Shown here: positions 8,242 through 15,557 of the stretch, in pieces | Layout: each line of letters starts with the position of its first letter | Numbering within the stretch: position 1 is the first letter of the stretch | NCBI GenBank assembly: GCA_016704425.1 | Contig: JADJAC010000010.1 | Span: 48,501-112,500, forward strand | Origin: Sphingomonadales bacterium | Lineage (GTDB): Bacteria > Pseudomonadota > Alphaproteobacteria > Sphingomonadales > Sphingomonadaceae | Direction: 5' to 3' | Length of the DNA stretch: 64,000 bases | Translations under genes and position numbers: made by a program | Notes under the pieces: model-generated | Database searches by the model: none | The model's input: the letters and a program-made list of their open reading frames with translations, nothing else | What the model was told of the DNA's origin: nothing

Positions 8242-8996
8242 TGAGACAACCTTTTGTCAAAGCGAAAGGATACTACAGATTTCCAGTAACCATAATATTC
8301 GGACGGGAGTGTTAACGGAGCAGCGGCACGGACTGCTTTAACTGCATTCTCTCTATGCAATTTCGCCTGTGGCCCGTTACTCGGTGTAACTCCAGTTTGG
8401 TCGACAAATCTGGGCTCACCAATTAGGCTACCGTCCTTTGCCAAGTCCCAGCTCAAAACCGTTACCAACCGGTCAACATCAGCACCCGTCGGAGACTTCC
8501 ATTTCGGCTTCAACTGGCGACCTATCTCCTGCGATAGAGATCGCTTGACCAGAACGCTTTCCGCATTGGAGTTAGCCGAGGAAGTCGTTGGCGTAGCTTT
8601 TGCCGGCGAATCACCGATCCCGACCAAAATGTCGCGGGAAAGGCCAGGCTTGCGCCGCGGTTGGGGACCATTCGGTGTCGGCTTTGTGGGCGCCAGTTTT
8701 GCAACAGGCTTCGGCGCTGGCTTGGACTGCGCTATGGTCGGCAAGGGCGCTGGCGCCAATTCTTCCGGCGAGGTGGTTGGTGCCGTTTCAGTCGAGGCAG
8801 TCGCTGGCGCCGGTGCCGGGGAAGGCTGCGGCGCTGTGGATTCCAGCGCGACCGGGTCAACAAGCGACACTTCGATGGGCTCGGCATCATATTTCGGCAG
8901 CTCGGGCGGCTTCAGCAGGTTGAGCGAAAGCGCCGCGAAGAGCATGGCATGCGCAACGACGGCGACACCAAGTCCGGTCTGTTCGGCGCGGTCCAC
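8238..8996 (-). CDS. tolA: Tol-Pal system protein TolA
   Basis: A 252-residue inner-membrane protein with a single N-terminal segment (about 9-28, LGVAVVAHAMLFAALSLNLL), a Pro/Ala/Lys-rich periplasm-spanning linker (about 50-125) and a C-terminal TonB/TolA-like domain (about 155-250, SLSQEIGRQLKPKWKSP onward). It transmits proton-motive force from TolQR to TolB and Pal. Position in the operon settles the call against a generic TonB. The part coding for the C-terminal domain is distinctly lower in GC than its neighbours (my count is 91 of 180 bases at 8281-8460, near 51%, against 62-67% in sampled tolR and tolB lines). Confidence 0.9.
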   Translation of the reverse strand: MDRAEQTGLGVAVVAHAMLFAALSLNLLKPPELPKYDAEPIEVSLVDPVALESTAPQPSPAPAPATASTETAPTTSPEELAPAPLPTIAQSKPAPKPVAKLAPTKPTPNGPQPRRKPGLSRDILVGIGDSPAKATPTTSSANSNAESVLVKRSLSQEIGRQLKPKWKSPTGADVDRLVTVLSWDLAKDGSLIGEPRFVDQTGVTPSNGPQAKLHRENAVKAVRAAAPLTLPSEYYGYWKSVVSFRFDKRLSQ

Positions 8997-9436
8997 TATC
9001 TATCCTGATCCGTCTCGCCCGTCGTGACGAGCGAGACGCGATTGAGGCCGGCGCGGTTGAGTTCCCCCATCACGCGCATCACAGCGCCATATTCGAGCGC
9101 CCGATCCGCACGGAGATAGATTTGGGGCGGTTCTGCCCTGCCGCGCTCCGCAATCGCCGCCAGCCGTGCTGGAAGTTCCGTGAAAGGCACAAGCTGTTCT
9201 CCGATGAACAACGCGCCGCTTGCATCGAGCGAGACTTGCACCGGCTCAATCTCCTGTTCAAGCGCCTTGGCCCGGCTGTCTGGCAGGTTCAGCGGCACGC
9301 CGGCCATCAACAGCGGCGCCGTGATCATGAAGATGATCAGCAACACCAGCATGACATCGACCATCGGCGTGACGTTGATCTCCGCCATTGGCGCACGACG
9401 GGCGCGACGGCGACTTGAAGAGGGAACAGGCGTCAC
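8996..9436 (-). CDS. tolR: Tol-Pal system protein TolR (ExbD family)
   Basis: A 146-residue ExbD/TolR protein. The N-terminus RRAPMAEINVTPMVDVMLVLLIIFMITAPLL holds the single membrane helix with the conserved Asp of VDVMLVLL that takes part in proton conduction. The rest is a periplasmic dimerisation domain. It overlaps tolA by 1 base and tolQ by 4 bases, indicating tight coupling. Confidence 0.96.
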   Translation of the reverse strand: MTPVPSSSRRRARRAPMAEINVTPMVDVMLVLLIIFMITAPLLMAGVPLNLPDSRAKALEQEIEPVQVSLDASGALFIGEQLVPFTELPARLAAIAERGRAEPPQIYLRADRALEYGAVMRVMGELNRAGLNRVSLVTTGETDQDR

Positions 9437-10131
9437 TGATCCAGTTCCAGTTCGCGGCTCAGGGTTGCATGGAATCCGTCCGCAAAGCGGTTGAGCTGCG
9501 CTTCAAGCCGGTTCAGGACATGCCCGAAACGGTTGTAGGCAATCACTGCCGGAATCGCTGCAAACAGGCCAAGCGCGGTTGCAAAGAGCGCCTCCGCAAT
9601 ACCGGGTGCGACAACGGCCAGAGAGGAATTCTGTTCGGCTGCAATCGCCGTAAAGGACCGCATGATTCCCCATACGGTGCCGAACAGGCCAACAAAGGGT
9701 GCCACACTGCCAATTGTCGCCAGCACATTGAGCCGGTCCGACAGCCGGTCGATCTCTGCCGCCACCGATGCGCCCATTGCACTGGCAAGGCGAGCGCGCG
9801 TGCCTTCGCGATCGATTGTCCTGCGTCCAACCGTCGAGCTGCGCCATTCTGACAGCCCGGCCTGCATGACTCGCGCGCTTGGCACGGACGATCCCTTGTG
9901 CGCCTGCTGGAAGGCGTGAGGATCGTCAGCGGCCTTGAAATCACGCTCGAACTGCCGCGTCTCGCTTCCGACGTTGCGCAGCTTCAGCCACTGCCCGACA
10001 ATGATTGTCCAGGTCCAGATGCTCGCCAGGAGCAAGCCGACCATGACGATCTTCACAATGATGTCCGCCTGGAGAAACAGGGCGATCGGTGAGAGCGTCG
10101 CAGCGTCGGTGTTGAAAGCAAGGGCTTGCAT
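9433..10131 (-). CDS. tolQ: Tol-Pal system protein TolQ (ExbB family)
   Basis: A 232-residue proton-channel subunit with three membrane segments: IIVKIVMVGLLLASIWTWTI near residue 30, and two later ones around VAPFVGLFGTVWGIMRSF and GIAEALFATALGLFAAIPAVIAYN. These last two are the conserved MotA/TolQ/ExbB channel helices. It forms the motor with TolR and drives TolA. It overlaps ybgC by one base at its 5' end and tolR by four at its 3' end. Confidence 0.97.
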   Translation of the reverse strand: MQALAFNTDAATLSPIALFLQADIIVKIVMVGLLLASIWTWTIIVGQWLKLRNVGSETRQFERDFKAADDPHAFQQAHKGSSVPSARVMQAGLSEWRSSTVGRRTIDREGTRARLASAMGASVAAEIDRLSDRLNVLATIGSVAPFVGLFGTVWGIMRSFTAIAAEQNSSLAVVAPGIAEALFATALGLFAAIPAVIAYNRFGHVLNRLEAQLNRFADGFHATLSRELELDQ

Positions 10132-10586
10132 CAGTGTTTGGGCTCCTTCGGTAACAGAGTTTCAAAAGCGGCGATCCAGGGCTTGGGCTGACGCTTTGGC
10201 CGACCTTCGCGCGAAAGGAATGCTGCGACAACACGAGCATCGGTCAGCATTTCATCACCCAACATGACTCGTTGATGAATCACGACTGTTGCACCGCCCA
10301 GTTTTTCGACGGTGCTGATGACGCACAGCAGGTCATCAAAGCGCGCTGGTCTTTTGTATTTGATATCAAGTTCGGAGACCGCATAGACCCCTTCACCCGC
10401 TTCGAATGCCGCGCGCTGGTCAATCCCCGCGCATTTGAGCATGTCAGACCGCGCCCGCTCCATGTAGCGCAAATAATTGGCGTGGTAGACGAGGCCGGAA
10501 AAATCAGTGTCCTCAAAATAGATGCGCAGCGGGAAATGATGTTCCCGGCCGACGAAGCGGCCGCCAGGATGCGGGGCTGACGTCAT
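10131..10586 (-). CDS. ybgC: Tol-Pal-associated acyl-CoA thioesterase YbgC
   Basis: A 151-residue hotdog-fold thioesterase. The signature YFEDTDFSGLVYHANYLRYMERAR includes the catalytic Asp of the 4-hydroxybenzoyl-CoA thioesterase type, and RPARFDDLLCV follows as in the YbgC/TIGR00051 group. The enzyme is cytoplasmic and hydrolyses acyl-CoA. It is the first gene of the conventional tol-pal operon here; the ATG at 10586 gives MTSAPHPGGRFVGREHHFPL. A 60-base gap separates it from the acyltransferase gene upstream, the likeliest place for an internal promoter. Confidence 0.94.
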   Translation of the reverse strand: MTSAPHPGGRFVGREHHFPLRIYFEDTDFSGLVYHANYLRYMERARSDMLKCAGIDQRAAFEAGEGVYAVSELDIKYKRPARFDDLLCVISTVEKLGGATVVIHQRVMLGDEMLTDARVVAAFLSREGRPKRQPKPWIAAFETLLPKEPKH

Positions 10587-10646
10587 GACCCCCCTCTATC
10601 GCTTCGGATTCGCAACGGCAAACGACAGTTGCAGAAAATTTGCTCG

Positions 10647-11633
10647 CTAGCGGGCGACGGGCGCGCCGAAACCAAGTAGGCGGGTAATGTTCAGGGTTAC
10701 GGCGATCCGATACGCAATCAGCGGAAGGAACAGCCCGGCCGCTGTCACAAGCGCAAGAACTGCAATCGGATCAGTGAACCCGGCCAATTTCAGGCCCGCG
10801 CGCGTTGCTGCGGAAAAGATCGTGTGCATGAGGAAAATGGGCATTGAAAGCCGCCCGAGATATTCAAGCCACTGCATCGGCAGACGGGTGCCATCCAGCA
10901 TCATGGCGATTGCGATCGTTCCAAGCAGCCCGAGCAGGGCCAGCACATAGATCGTCAATGGCTGATGCGCCGGAGGGCCGACAGGCAGGATCAGGGCGGC
11001 AAATGCCAACCAGACTCCGGCAGCAATGATCCATTGCGCAGGCGCACGCCCCGCAATCCAGCCAAGAAATGGCGGAGCGAAGATCCCGATCACGACATAG
11101 GGCAGGTAATGGAGCGTCCTGAAGAATATGGATGGGTTGGCGAAGAACCACCAGACGAATACCCCAGCCATTGCCAGCACCACCAACAGCCAGCGGCGCG
11201 GCAGGATGAGCGCAATGGCCAGCTGACAGAAAAACAGAACATAGAGAAACCAGTATTGCTCGATTGGCACCAGCGGTATCCAGAGGAGATCGGAAAGCGT
11301 GATCGCATTGTTTGTGTAGCCAGCGCTCGCCATCTTCAATCCGCCGTGCAAAAGCGACCAGAGAAAATAGGGCCAGGCAACGGTCTGCACCTTGTTGACG
11401 ATGAAATCCCTACGGCCGCGTGCGACGCCTCGTTCGATGTTCAATCCCGCGAGAACAAAAAACAGCGGCATGTGGAAGGCATAGATCACCGTGTCGATGT
11501 CGATCGGCCACCCCGTTGGCGGAAGGGCTTTGGACAGGACAAGCCCCCGTGCCGCGTGCGCGTAAACCACAAGGATGATGCCGATCCCACGCGCGAGGTC
11601 GATCCATTTCATGCGATTGGCAGGCGTCGTCAT
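10647..11633 (-). CDS. Acyltransferase 3 family membrane protein
   Basis: A 328-residue polytopic protein of the Acyltransferase_3/OpgC-like family. The N-terminal motif RMKWIDLARGIGIILVVYAHAARG carries the family's catalytic-type His, followed by FHMPLFFVLAGL. About ten hydrophobic segments follow to the C-terminus. Such proteins transfer acyl or succinyl groups to sugars or lipids at the inner membrane; the acceptor is not predictable here. The start ATG at 11633 overlaps the ruvB stop (ATGA), so it looks coupled to ruvB even though the functions differ. Confidence 0.85.
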   Translation of the reverse strand: MTTPANRMKWIDLARGIGIILVVYAHAARGLVLSKALPPTGWPIDIDTVIYAFHMPLFFVLAGLNIERGVARGRRDFIVNKVQTVAWPYFLWSLLHGGLKMASAGYTNNAITLSDLLWIPLVPIEQYWFLYVLFFCQLAIALILPRRWLLVVLAMAGVFVWWFFANPSIFFRTLHYLPYVVIGIFAPPFLGWIAGRAPAQWIIAAGVWLAFAALILPVGPPAHQPLTIYVLALLGLLGTIAIAMMLDGTRLPMQWLEYLGRLSMPIFLMHTIFSAATRAGLKLAGFTDPIAVLALVTAAGLFLPLIAYRIAVTLNITRLLGFGAPVAR

Positions 11634-12655
11634 TTGTCGTCGAACAATCCTTCTTGTGCGCCAGCCGGCGGGTTGAGCCCCAAATGCTTCCATCCGCCTG
11701 CATTGAGGCATCGCCCCCGTGCTGTGCGCGCGATCAGGCCAAGCTGGATCAGGAAGGGTTCGATCACTTCCTCGATCGTGTCGCGCGGCTCCGAAAGGCC
11801 TGCCGCCAGCGTTTCGACACCCACCGGCCCGCCCCTGTAGATGTCAGCAATCATCGTGAGGTAGCGGCGGTCCATCGCATCAAGACCAAGGGCATCGACT
11901 TCAAGCCGGTTGAGCGCCGCATCAGCAACTTTGGCAGACACACTTGCTTCCCCGGCAACATTCGCAAAATCTCGCACCCGCCTGAGCAGCCGCCCGGCGA
12001 TCCGCGGTGTCCCGCGCGCGCGCCGGGCAATTTCCCTTGCCCCGTCGTCTGCAATGGCCAGTTCGAGCAGCGAGGCAGCACGGCGAATGACTTTTTCCAG
12101 TTCTTCGACCGAATAGAAGGTTAGCCGCACCGGAATCCCGAACCGGTCGCGCAGCGGCGTCGTCAGCAGCCCCTGCCGGGTCGTCGCGCCGACCAGCGTG
12201 AATTTCGGCAAGTCGATCCGGACCGAGCGGGCGGACGGTCCTTCGCCGATCATCAGGTCAAGCGCGCGATCCTCCATTGCGGGATAGAGAATTTCCTCAA
12301 CCGCCGGATTGAGGCGGTGGATCTCGTCGATAAAGAGGACGTCTCCATCCTCAAGATTGGTCAGGAGTGCAGCAAGATCGCCGGATTTGGCAATGACCGG
12401 TCCGGAGGTTGCGCGGAACCCAACCCCCATTTCACGCGCAACGATCTGCGCAAGCGTCGTCTTGCCCAATCCCGGCGGCCCGAAGAACAGGACATGATCG
12501 AGAGCATCGCCGCGCGTCCGGGCAGCCTCGATGAAAACCCGCAGATTCTCGCGCGCGGCTTTTTGGCCGACAAATTCGTCAAGCGACTTGGGACGCAAGG
12601 CAGCGTCCACGTCCTCTGGACGGCGACTGGAGGTGAGGAGGCGGTCTTCGGTCAT
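11630..12655 (-). CDS. ruvB: Holliday junction branch migration helicase RuvB
   Basis: A 341-residue AAA+ motor. It has RPKSLDEFVGQ, Walker A GPPGLGKT (59-66), Walker B LFIDEIHRL, and the sensor region GATTRQGLLTTPLRDRFG. The C-terminal winged helix includes FLIQLGLIARTARGRCL. It forms hexameric rings that pump DNA through the RuvA-bound junction. The start overlaps the ruvA stop by 4 bases; the stop overlaps the acyltransferase start. Confidence 0.98.
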   Translation of the reverse strand: MTEDRLLTSSRRPEDVDAALRPKSLDEFVGQKAARENLRVFIEAARTRGDALDHVLFFGPPGLGKTTLAQIVAREMGVGFRATSGPVIAKSGDLAALLTNLEDGDVLFIDEIHRLNPAVEEILYPAMEDRALDLMIGEGPSARSVRIDLPKFTLVGATTRQGLLTTPLRDRFGIPVRLTFYSVEELEKVIRRAASLLELAIADDGAREIARRARGTPRIAGRLLRRVRDFANVAGEASVSAKVADAALNRLEVDALGLDAMDRRYLTMIADIYRGGPVGVETLAAGLSEPRDTIEEVIEPFLIQLGLIARTARGRCLNAGGWKHLGLNPPAGAQEGLFDDK

Positions 12656-13248
12656 CGCGCCGCCTTCTTCAGTGCCAGCCGCACCAAGGCGTCAAGCGTT
12701 GCGCCGGTGCCCAATTCTGCCTCTGCCGCAGCAACGGCGGCTCCGGCCTCCGCTGGGCGGAAGCCGAGATTGGCAAGCGCCGAAACCGCATCCGATGCAG
12801 CACCTCCCGCCGCCTTGGGCAATGCCCCTGCCGGACCCAATGCGACGCCGCCGACCTTGTCCTTCAATTCCATCACGATCCGCTGCGCCAGTTTCGGCCC
12901 TACGCCATTGGCGCGGGCGACCATGGCCTTGTCTTCGGTGGCAACGGCGCGGCTCAGTTCATCGGCGTCGAGCGTGGAGAGGATCGCCAGCGCAACCTTG
13001 CCGCCGACGCCCTGCACACCCGTCAGCAGGCGGAACCAGTCGCGCTCGCCTGCCGAACCGAAGGCAAAGAGCGTCATGGCATCTTCGCGAACCTGCATTT
13101 CGGTGAAGACCATCACCTGCCCGCCGACCGCGCCGAGGACAGAGAGCGTCCGCGTCGACGCCTGCACCAGATAGCCAACTCCGCCCACATCGATCACCGC
13201 GTGGTCTGCGGCGCTTTCAGCCAGGAGTCCGGAGAGGCGAGCGATCAT
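12652..13248 (-). CDS. ruvA: Holliday junction branch migration protein RuvA
   Basis: A 198-residue junction-binding protein. The OB domain starts MIARLSGLLAESAADHAVIDVGGVGYLV; two helix-hairpin-helix motifs follow (LLTGVQGVGGKVALAIL and VARANGVGPKLAQRIVMEL), then an Ala/Gly linker and the C-terminal domain III (SALANLGFRPAEA) that contacts RuvB. I use the ATG at 13248, the normal family start, rather than one six codons upstream. It lies 42 bases after ruvC and overlaps ruvB. Confidence 0.97.
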   Translation of the reverse strand: MIARLSGLLAESAADHAVIDVGGVGYLVQASTRTLSVLGAVGGQVMVFTEMQVREDAMTLFAFGSAGERDWFRLLTGVQGVGGKVALAILSTLDADELSRAVATEDKAMVARANGVGPKLAQRIVMELKDKVGGVALGPAGALPKAAGGAASDAVSALANLGFRPAEAGAAVAAAEAELGTGATLDALVRLALKKAAR

Positions 13249-13290
13249 GCCAACGCTTGTAGCCACGCGTTTTGCAAAAGGGAATCACGA

Positions 13291-13776
13291 TCACCCAATG
13301 CGGCGCGCGCTCGCAAGATGGTGCGCATGGGTGATCGCAACAGCGAGCGCATCGGCGGCATCGCTGCCCGATATCTTGACCCCCGGCAACAGGCGCCCGA
13401 CCATGGCATGAACCTGCGCCTTTTCTGCATTGCCGACGCCAACGACGGCCTTTTTGACAAGCCGCGCTGCATATTCGCCAACCTTGAGGCCGGTCCGAGC
13501 CGCGGCAAGCAGGCAAACGCCGCGCGCCTGCCCCAGTTTCAACGTCGATTGCGGGTTGGCATTGACGAAGACCTCCTCGACCGCCGCCGTCTCTGGCTGA
13601 TACTCAATCATCAGATCGGTCAGCGCACGGTCAAGCACAACGAGCCGTTCGGGCAACGGAGCCTTGGCATCGGTCGCAATCTGCCCATTGGCAATATGAC
13701 TAAGCCGGTTTCCAACCGCTGCGATCACGCCCCAGCCGGTTGTCCCAAGTCCGGGGTCGAGGCCGAGAATGATCAG
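13291..13776 (-). CDS. ruvC: Crossover junction endodeoxyribonuclease RuvC, apparent CTG start
   Basis: A 161-residue Holliday junction resolvase. The catalytic N-terminus reads LIILGLDPGLGTTGWGVIA with Asp7 in GLDPG, and a later AAVEEVFVN segment holds the second acidic site; the Asp-rich C-terminal motif (GSDAADALAVAITHAH) is also present. No ATG, GTG or TTG precedes the catalytic Asp: an in-frame TGA lies only eight codons before the CTG at 13776, and the first GTG falls after Asp7. The CTG (or the ATC/ATT after it) must therefore initiate, overlapping the yebC stop as CTGA. The length fits the family. Confidence 0.93.
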   Translation of the reverse strand: MIILGLDPGLGTTGWGVIAAVGNRLSHIANGQIATDAKAPLPERLVVLDRALTDLMIEYQPETAAVEEVFVNANPQSTLKLGQARGVCLLAAARTGLKVGEYAARLVKKAVVGVGNAEKAQVHAMVGRLLPGVKISGSDAADALAVAITHAHHLASARRIG

Positions 13777-14516
13777 CCCAGTCTCTCCATCACGTCATCG
13801 GGCACATCGTAATTGCCCCAGACGGTCTGGACATCGTCGTCATCATCGAGCGCATCGAGCAGTTTCATGAGCGTGCCCGCCTCGCCTTCGCCAACGGTGA
13901 CAGTCGTTTGCGGGCGCCAGGCGAGCTTCACCGTTTCCGGTGCGCCAAGTTTCGCCTCGAGCGCCTTTGCAACTTCATGAAGCTCTTCCATCGCCGTCCA
14001 GATTTCATGCCCGTCGTCCGACGATTCGACGTCCGCCGCGCCTGCCTCCAGCGCTGCTTCAAACACCGTGTCAGGATCACCCGCCTTTGCCGGATAGATG
14101 ATCTGCCCCAGCCGGTCGAACGCATGGCTGACCGCGCCCGGCGCGCCGAGGTTGCCGCCATTCTTCGAAACCGCGGTTCGGACGTTGGTCGCGGTGCGGT
14201 TGCGGTTGTCGGTCAGTGCCTCGATGATCAGTGAAACCCCGCCCGGGCCGAAGCCTTCGTAGCGGATCTCTTCATAATTGTCGCCCTCGCCCGTCGTCGC
14301 CTTGTTGATCGCGCGCTCGATATTGTCCTTGGGCATCGACTGGGCGCGCGCGGCGATCACCGCCGAACGCAGCCGCGGGTTCATGTCCGGGTCGGGCACG
14401 CCTGACTTCGCAGCAACCGTAATTTCGCGCGAGAGCTTGGAAAACATTGCCGAGCGCTTCTTGTCCTGAGCGCCCTTGCGATACATGATGTTCTTGAACT
14501 TGGAATGGCCTGCCAT
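13773..14516 (-). CDS. yebC: YebC/PmpR family transcriptional regulator / translation factor
   Basis: A 247-residue protein of the TACO1/YebC family. It begins MAGHSKFKNIMYRKGAQDKKR and has the hallmark segments RSAVIAARAQSMPKDNIERAI and FEGYGPGG-like RYEGFGPGGVSLIIEALTDN. Family members are reported as DNA-binding regulators, and some help ribosomes at polyproline stretches. The gene precedes ruvC, a classic arrangement, and its stop overlaps the presumed ruvC start. Confidence 0.95.
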   Translation of the reverse strand: MAGHSKFKNIMYRKGAQDKKRSAMFSKLSREITVAAKSGVPDPDMNPRLRSAVIAARAQSMPKDNIERAINKATTGEGDNYEEIRYEGFGPGGVSLIIEALTDNRNRTATNVRTAVSKNGGNLGAPGAVSHAFDRLGQIIYPAKAGDPDTVFEAALEAGAADVESSDDGHEIWTAMEELHEVAKALEAKLGAPETVKLAWRPQTTVTVGEGEAGTLMKLLDALDDDDDVQTVWGNYDVPDDVMERLG

Positions 14517-14583
14517 GGAAACCGTTCTGAATGGAGTTGGGATGGGCGCGCCCTAGCCCAAAGACGTTCCCCGGGGCAAGTTT

Positions 14584-14904
14584 TCACCCAAGTTTGACGG
14601 CGGTCCCAGAAGCGGTGACCATGAGCATCGAGCCACCCTGCCCCAGAACTTCATAGTCAAGGTCGATCCCGATGACAGCATCCGCGCCCAAAGCCCGGGC
14701 TTCCTGCGCAATTTCATCGAGTGCCGTCTTGCGCGCATCGCGCAGAGTCGTTTCATAGGAACCAGAACGACCACCGACAATGTCGCGTACGCTTGCGAAC
14801 AGGTCCTTGAAGATATTCGCACCGACAATCACTTCGCCGGTCACGATTCCCAGATACTCGCGCACCGGGCGACCCTCGATCGCTGTCGTCGTGGACATTA
14901 TCAT
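14584..14904 (-). CDS. YbjQ/UPF0145 family protein
   Basis: A 106-residue protein with the UPF0145 pattern: YLGIVTGEVIVGANIFKDLFASVRDIVGGRSGSYE, then ARALGADAVIGIDLDYEVLG and a final VTASGTAVKL. The family forms small oligomers, and a metal-binding role has been proposed but is unproven. The ATG at 14904 has AAGGAG eight bases upstream; an ATG two codons later is possible. It lies between gapR and yebC on the same strand. Confidence 0.85.
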   Translation of the reverse strand: MIMSTTTAIEGRPVREYLGIVTGEVIVGANIFKDLFASVRDIVGGRSGSYETTLRDARKTALDEIAQEARALGADAVIGIDLDYEVLGQGGSMLMVTASGTAVKLG

Positions 14905-14922
14905 CGCATCATCTCCTTCGTT

Positions 14923-15159
14923 TCAAAGGCCCAGAGCGGCCTTGTAGGTGTCGAGAATCGCTTCCATTTCCTGCCGATCGTGCGTTTCCATTTTCCGCAG
15001 GCGCACGATCTGGCGCATGATCTTGGCATCATAGCCCCGGGCCTTTGCTTCGGAATAGACGTCGCGGATATCGTCGGCGATGCCCTTTTTCTCTTCCTCA
15101 AGCCGCTCGATACGCTCGATCAAAAGGCGCAATTCGTCAGCGGCTACAACGTCACTCAT
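14923..15159 (-). CDS. gapR: GapR nucleoid-associated protein (DUF2312)
   Basis: A 78-residue protein made almost entirely of charged helices: ELRLLIERIERLEEEKKGIADDIRDVY, then EAKARGYDAKIMRQIVRLRKM and a last amphipathic helix. This is the DUF2312 family, known from Caulobacter as GapR, which binds overtwisted AT-rich DNA ahead of replication and transcription forks. It is the middle gene of a DUF1244-gapR-ybjQ group. The ATG at 15159 gives the expected MSDVVAADEL N-terminus. Confidence 0.92.
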   Translation of the reverse strand: MSDVVAADELRLLIERIERLEEEKKGIADDIRDVYSEAKARGYDAKIMRQIVRLRKMETHDRQEMEAILDTYKAALGL

Positions 15160-15201
15160 CAGATTCTCCGGATTCGATTGGAGGCGCGGCCTTAGGGCCG
15201 A

Positions 15202-15489
15202 TCAGCCATTCTTCGCAATGCTTTCCTGCATCCGCGCGAGCTGTTCCGGCGTTGCCTCGCCCTGATGTTTCACCTTCCATTCGGCATAGGGCATGCCGTA
15301 CACCAGAGACCGCCCCTCCTCCTTGGTCATGTCGCCGGCCTCAGCCACCCAGTCGCCAAGACAGTTGCGGCAAAAGCCAGCCAGCCCCATCAGGTCCACA
15401 TTCTGTGCGTCGGTCCGGTGGCGCAAATGGGCAACCAGTCTTCGAAAGGCGGCGGCCGCTGCGGCATCGTCGATATTTATATCCATCAT
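15202..15489 (-). CDS. DUF1244 domain protein
   Basis: A 95-residue protein. FRRLVAHLRHRTDAQNVDLMGLAGFCRNCLGDW followed by YGMPYAEWKVKHQGEATPEQL is diagnostic of DUF1244, found widely in proteobacteria. Two Cys (FCRNC) could bind a metal. The start is the ATGATG at 15489-15484; upstream frame is open but runs into the divergent pyk gene. It heads the minus-strand run that continues through gapR. Function unknown. Confidence 0.85.
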   Translation of the reverse strand: MMDINIDDAAAAAAFRRLVAHLRHRTDAQNVDLMGLAGFCRNCLGDWVAEAGDMTKEEGRSLVYGMPYAEWKVKHQGEATPEQLARMQESIAKNG

Positions 15490-15557
15490 TCTTCCTTTGC
15501 GGGATTCCAAGCCCTGTGGATAGCGTCTAAGGCAAAGGCGATCCAGAGGAGCATCGC

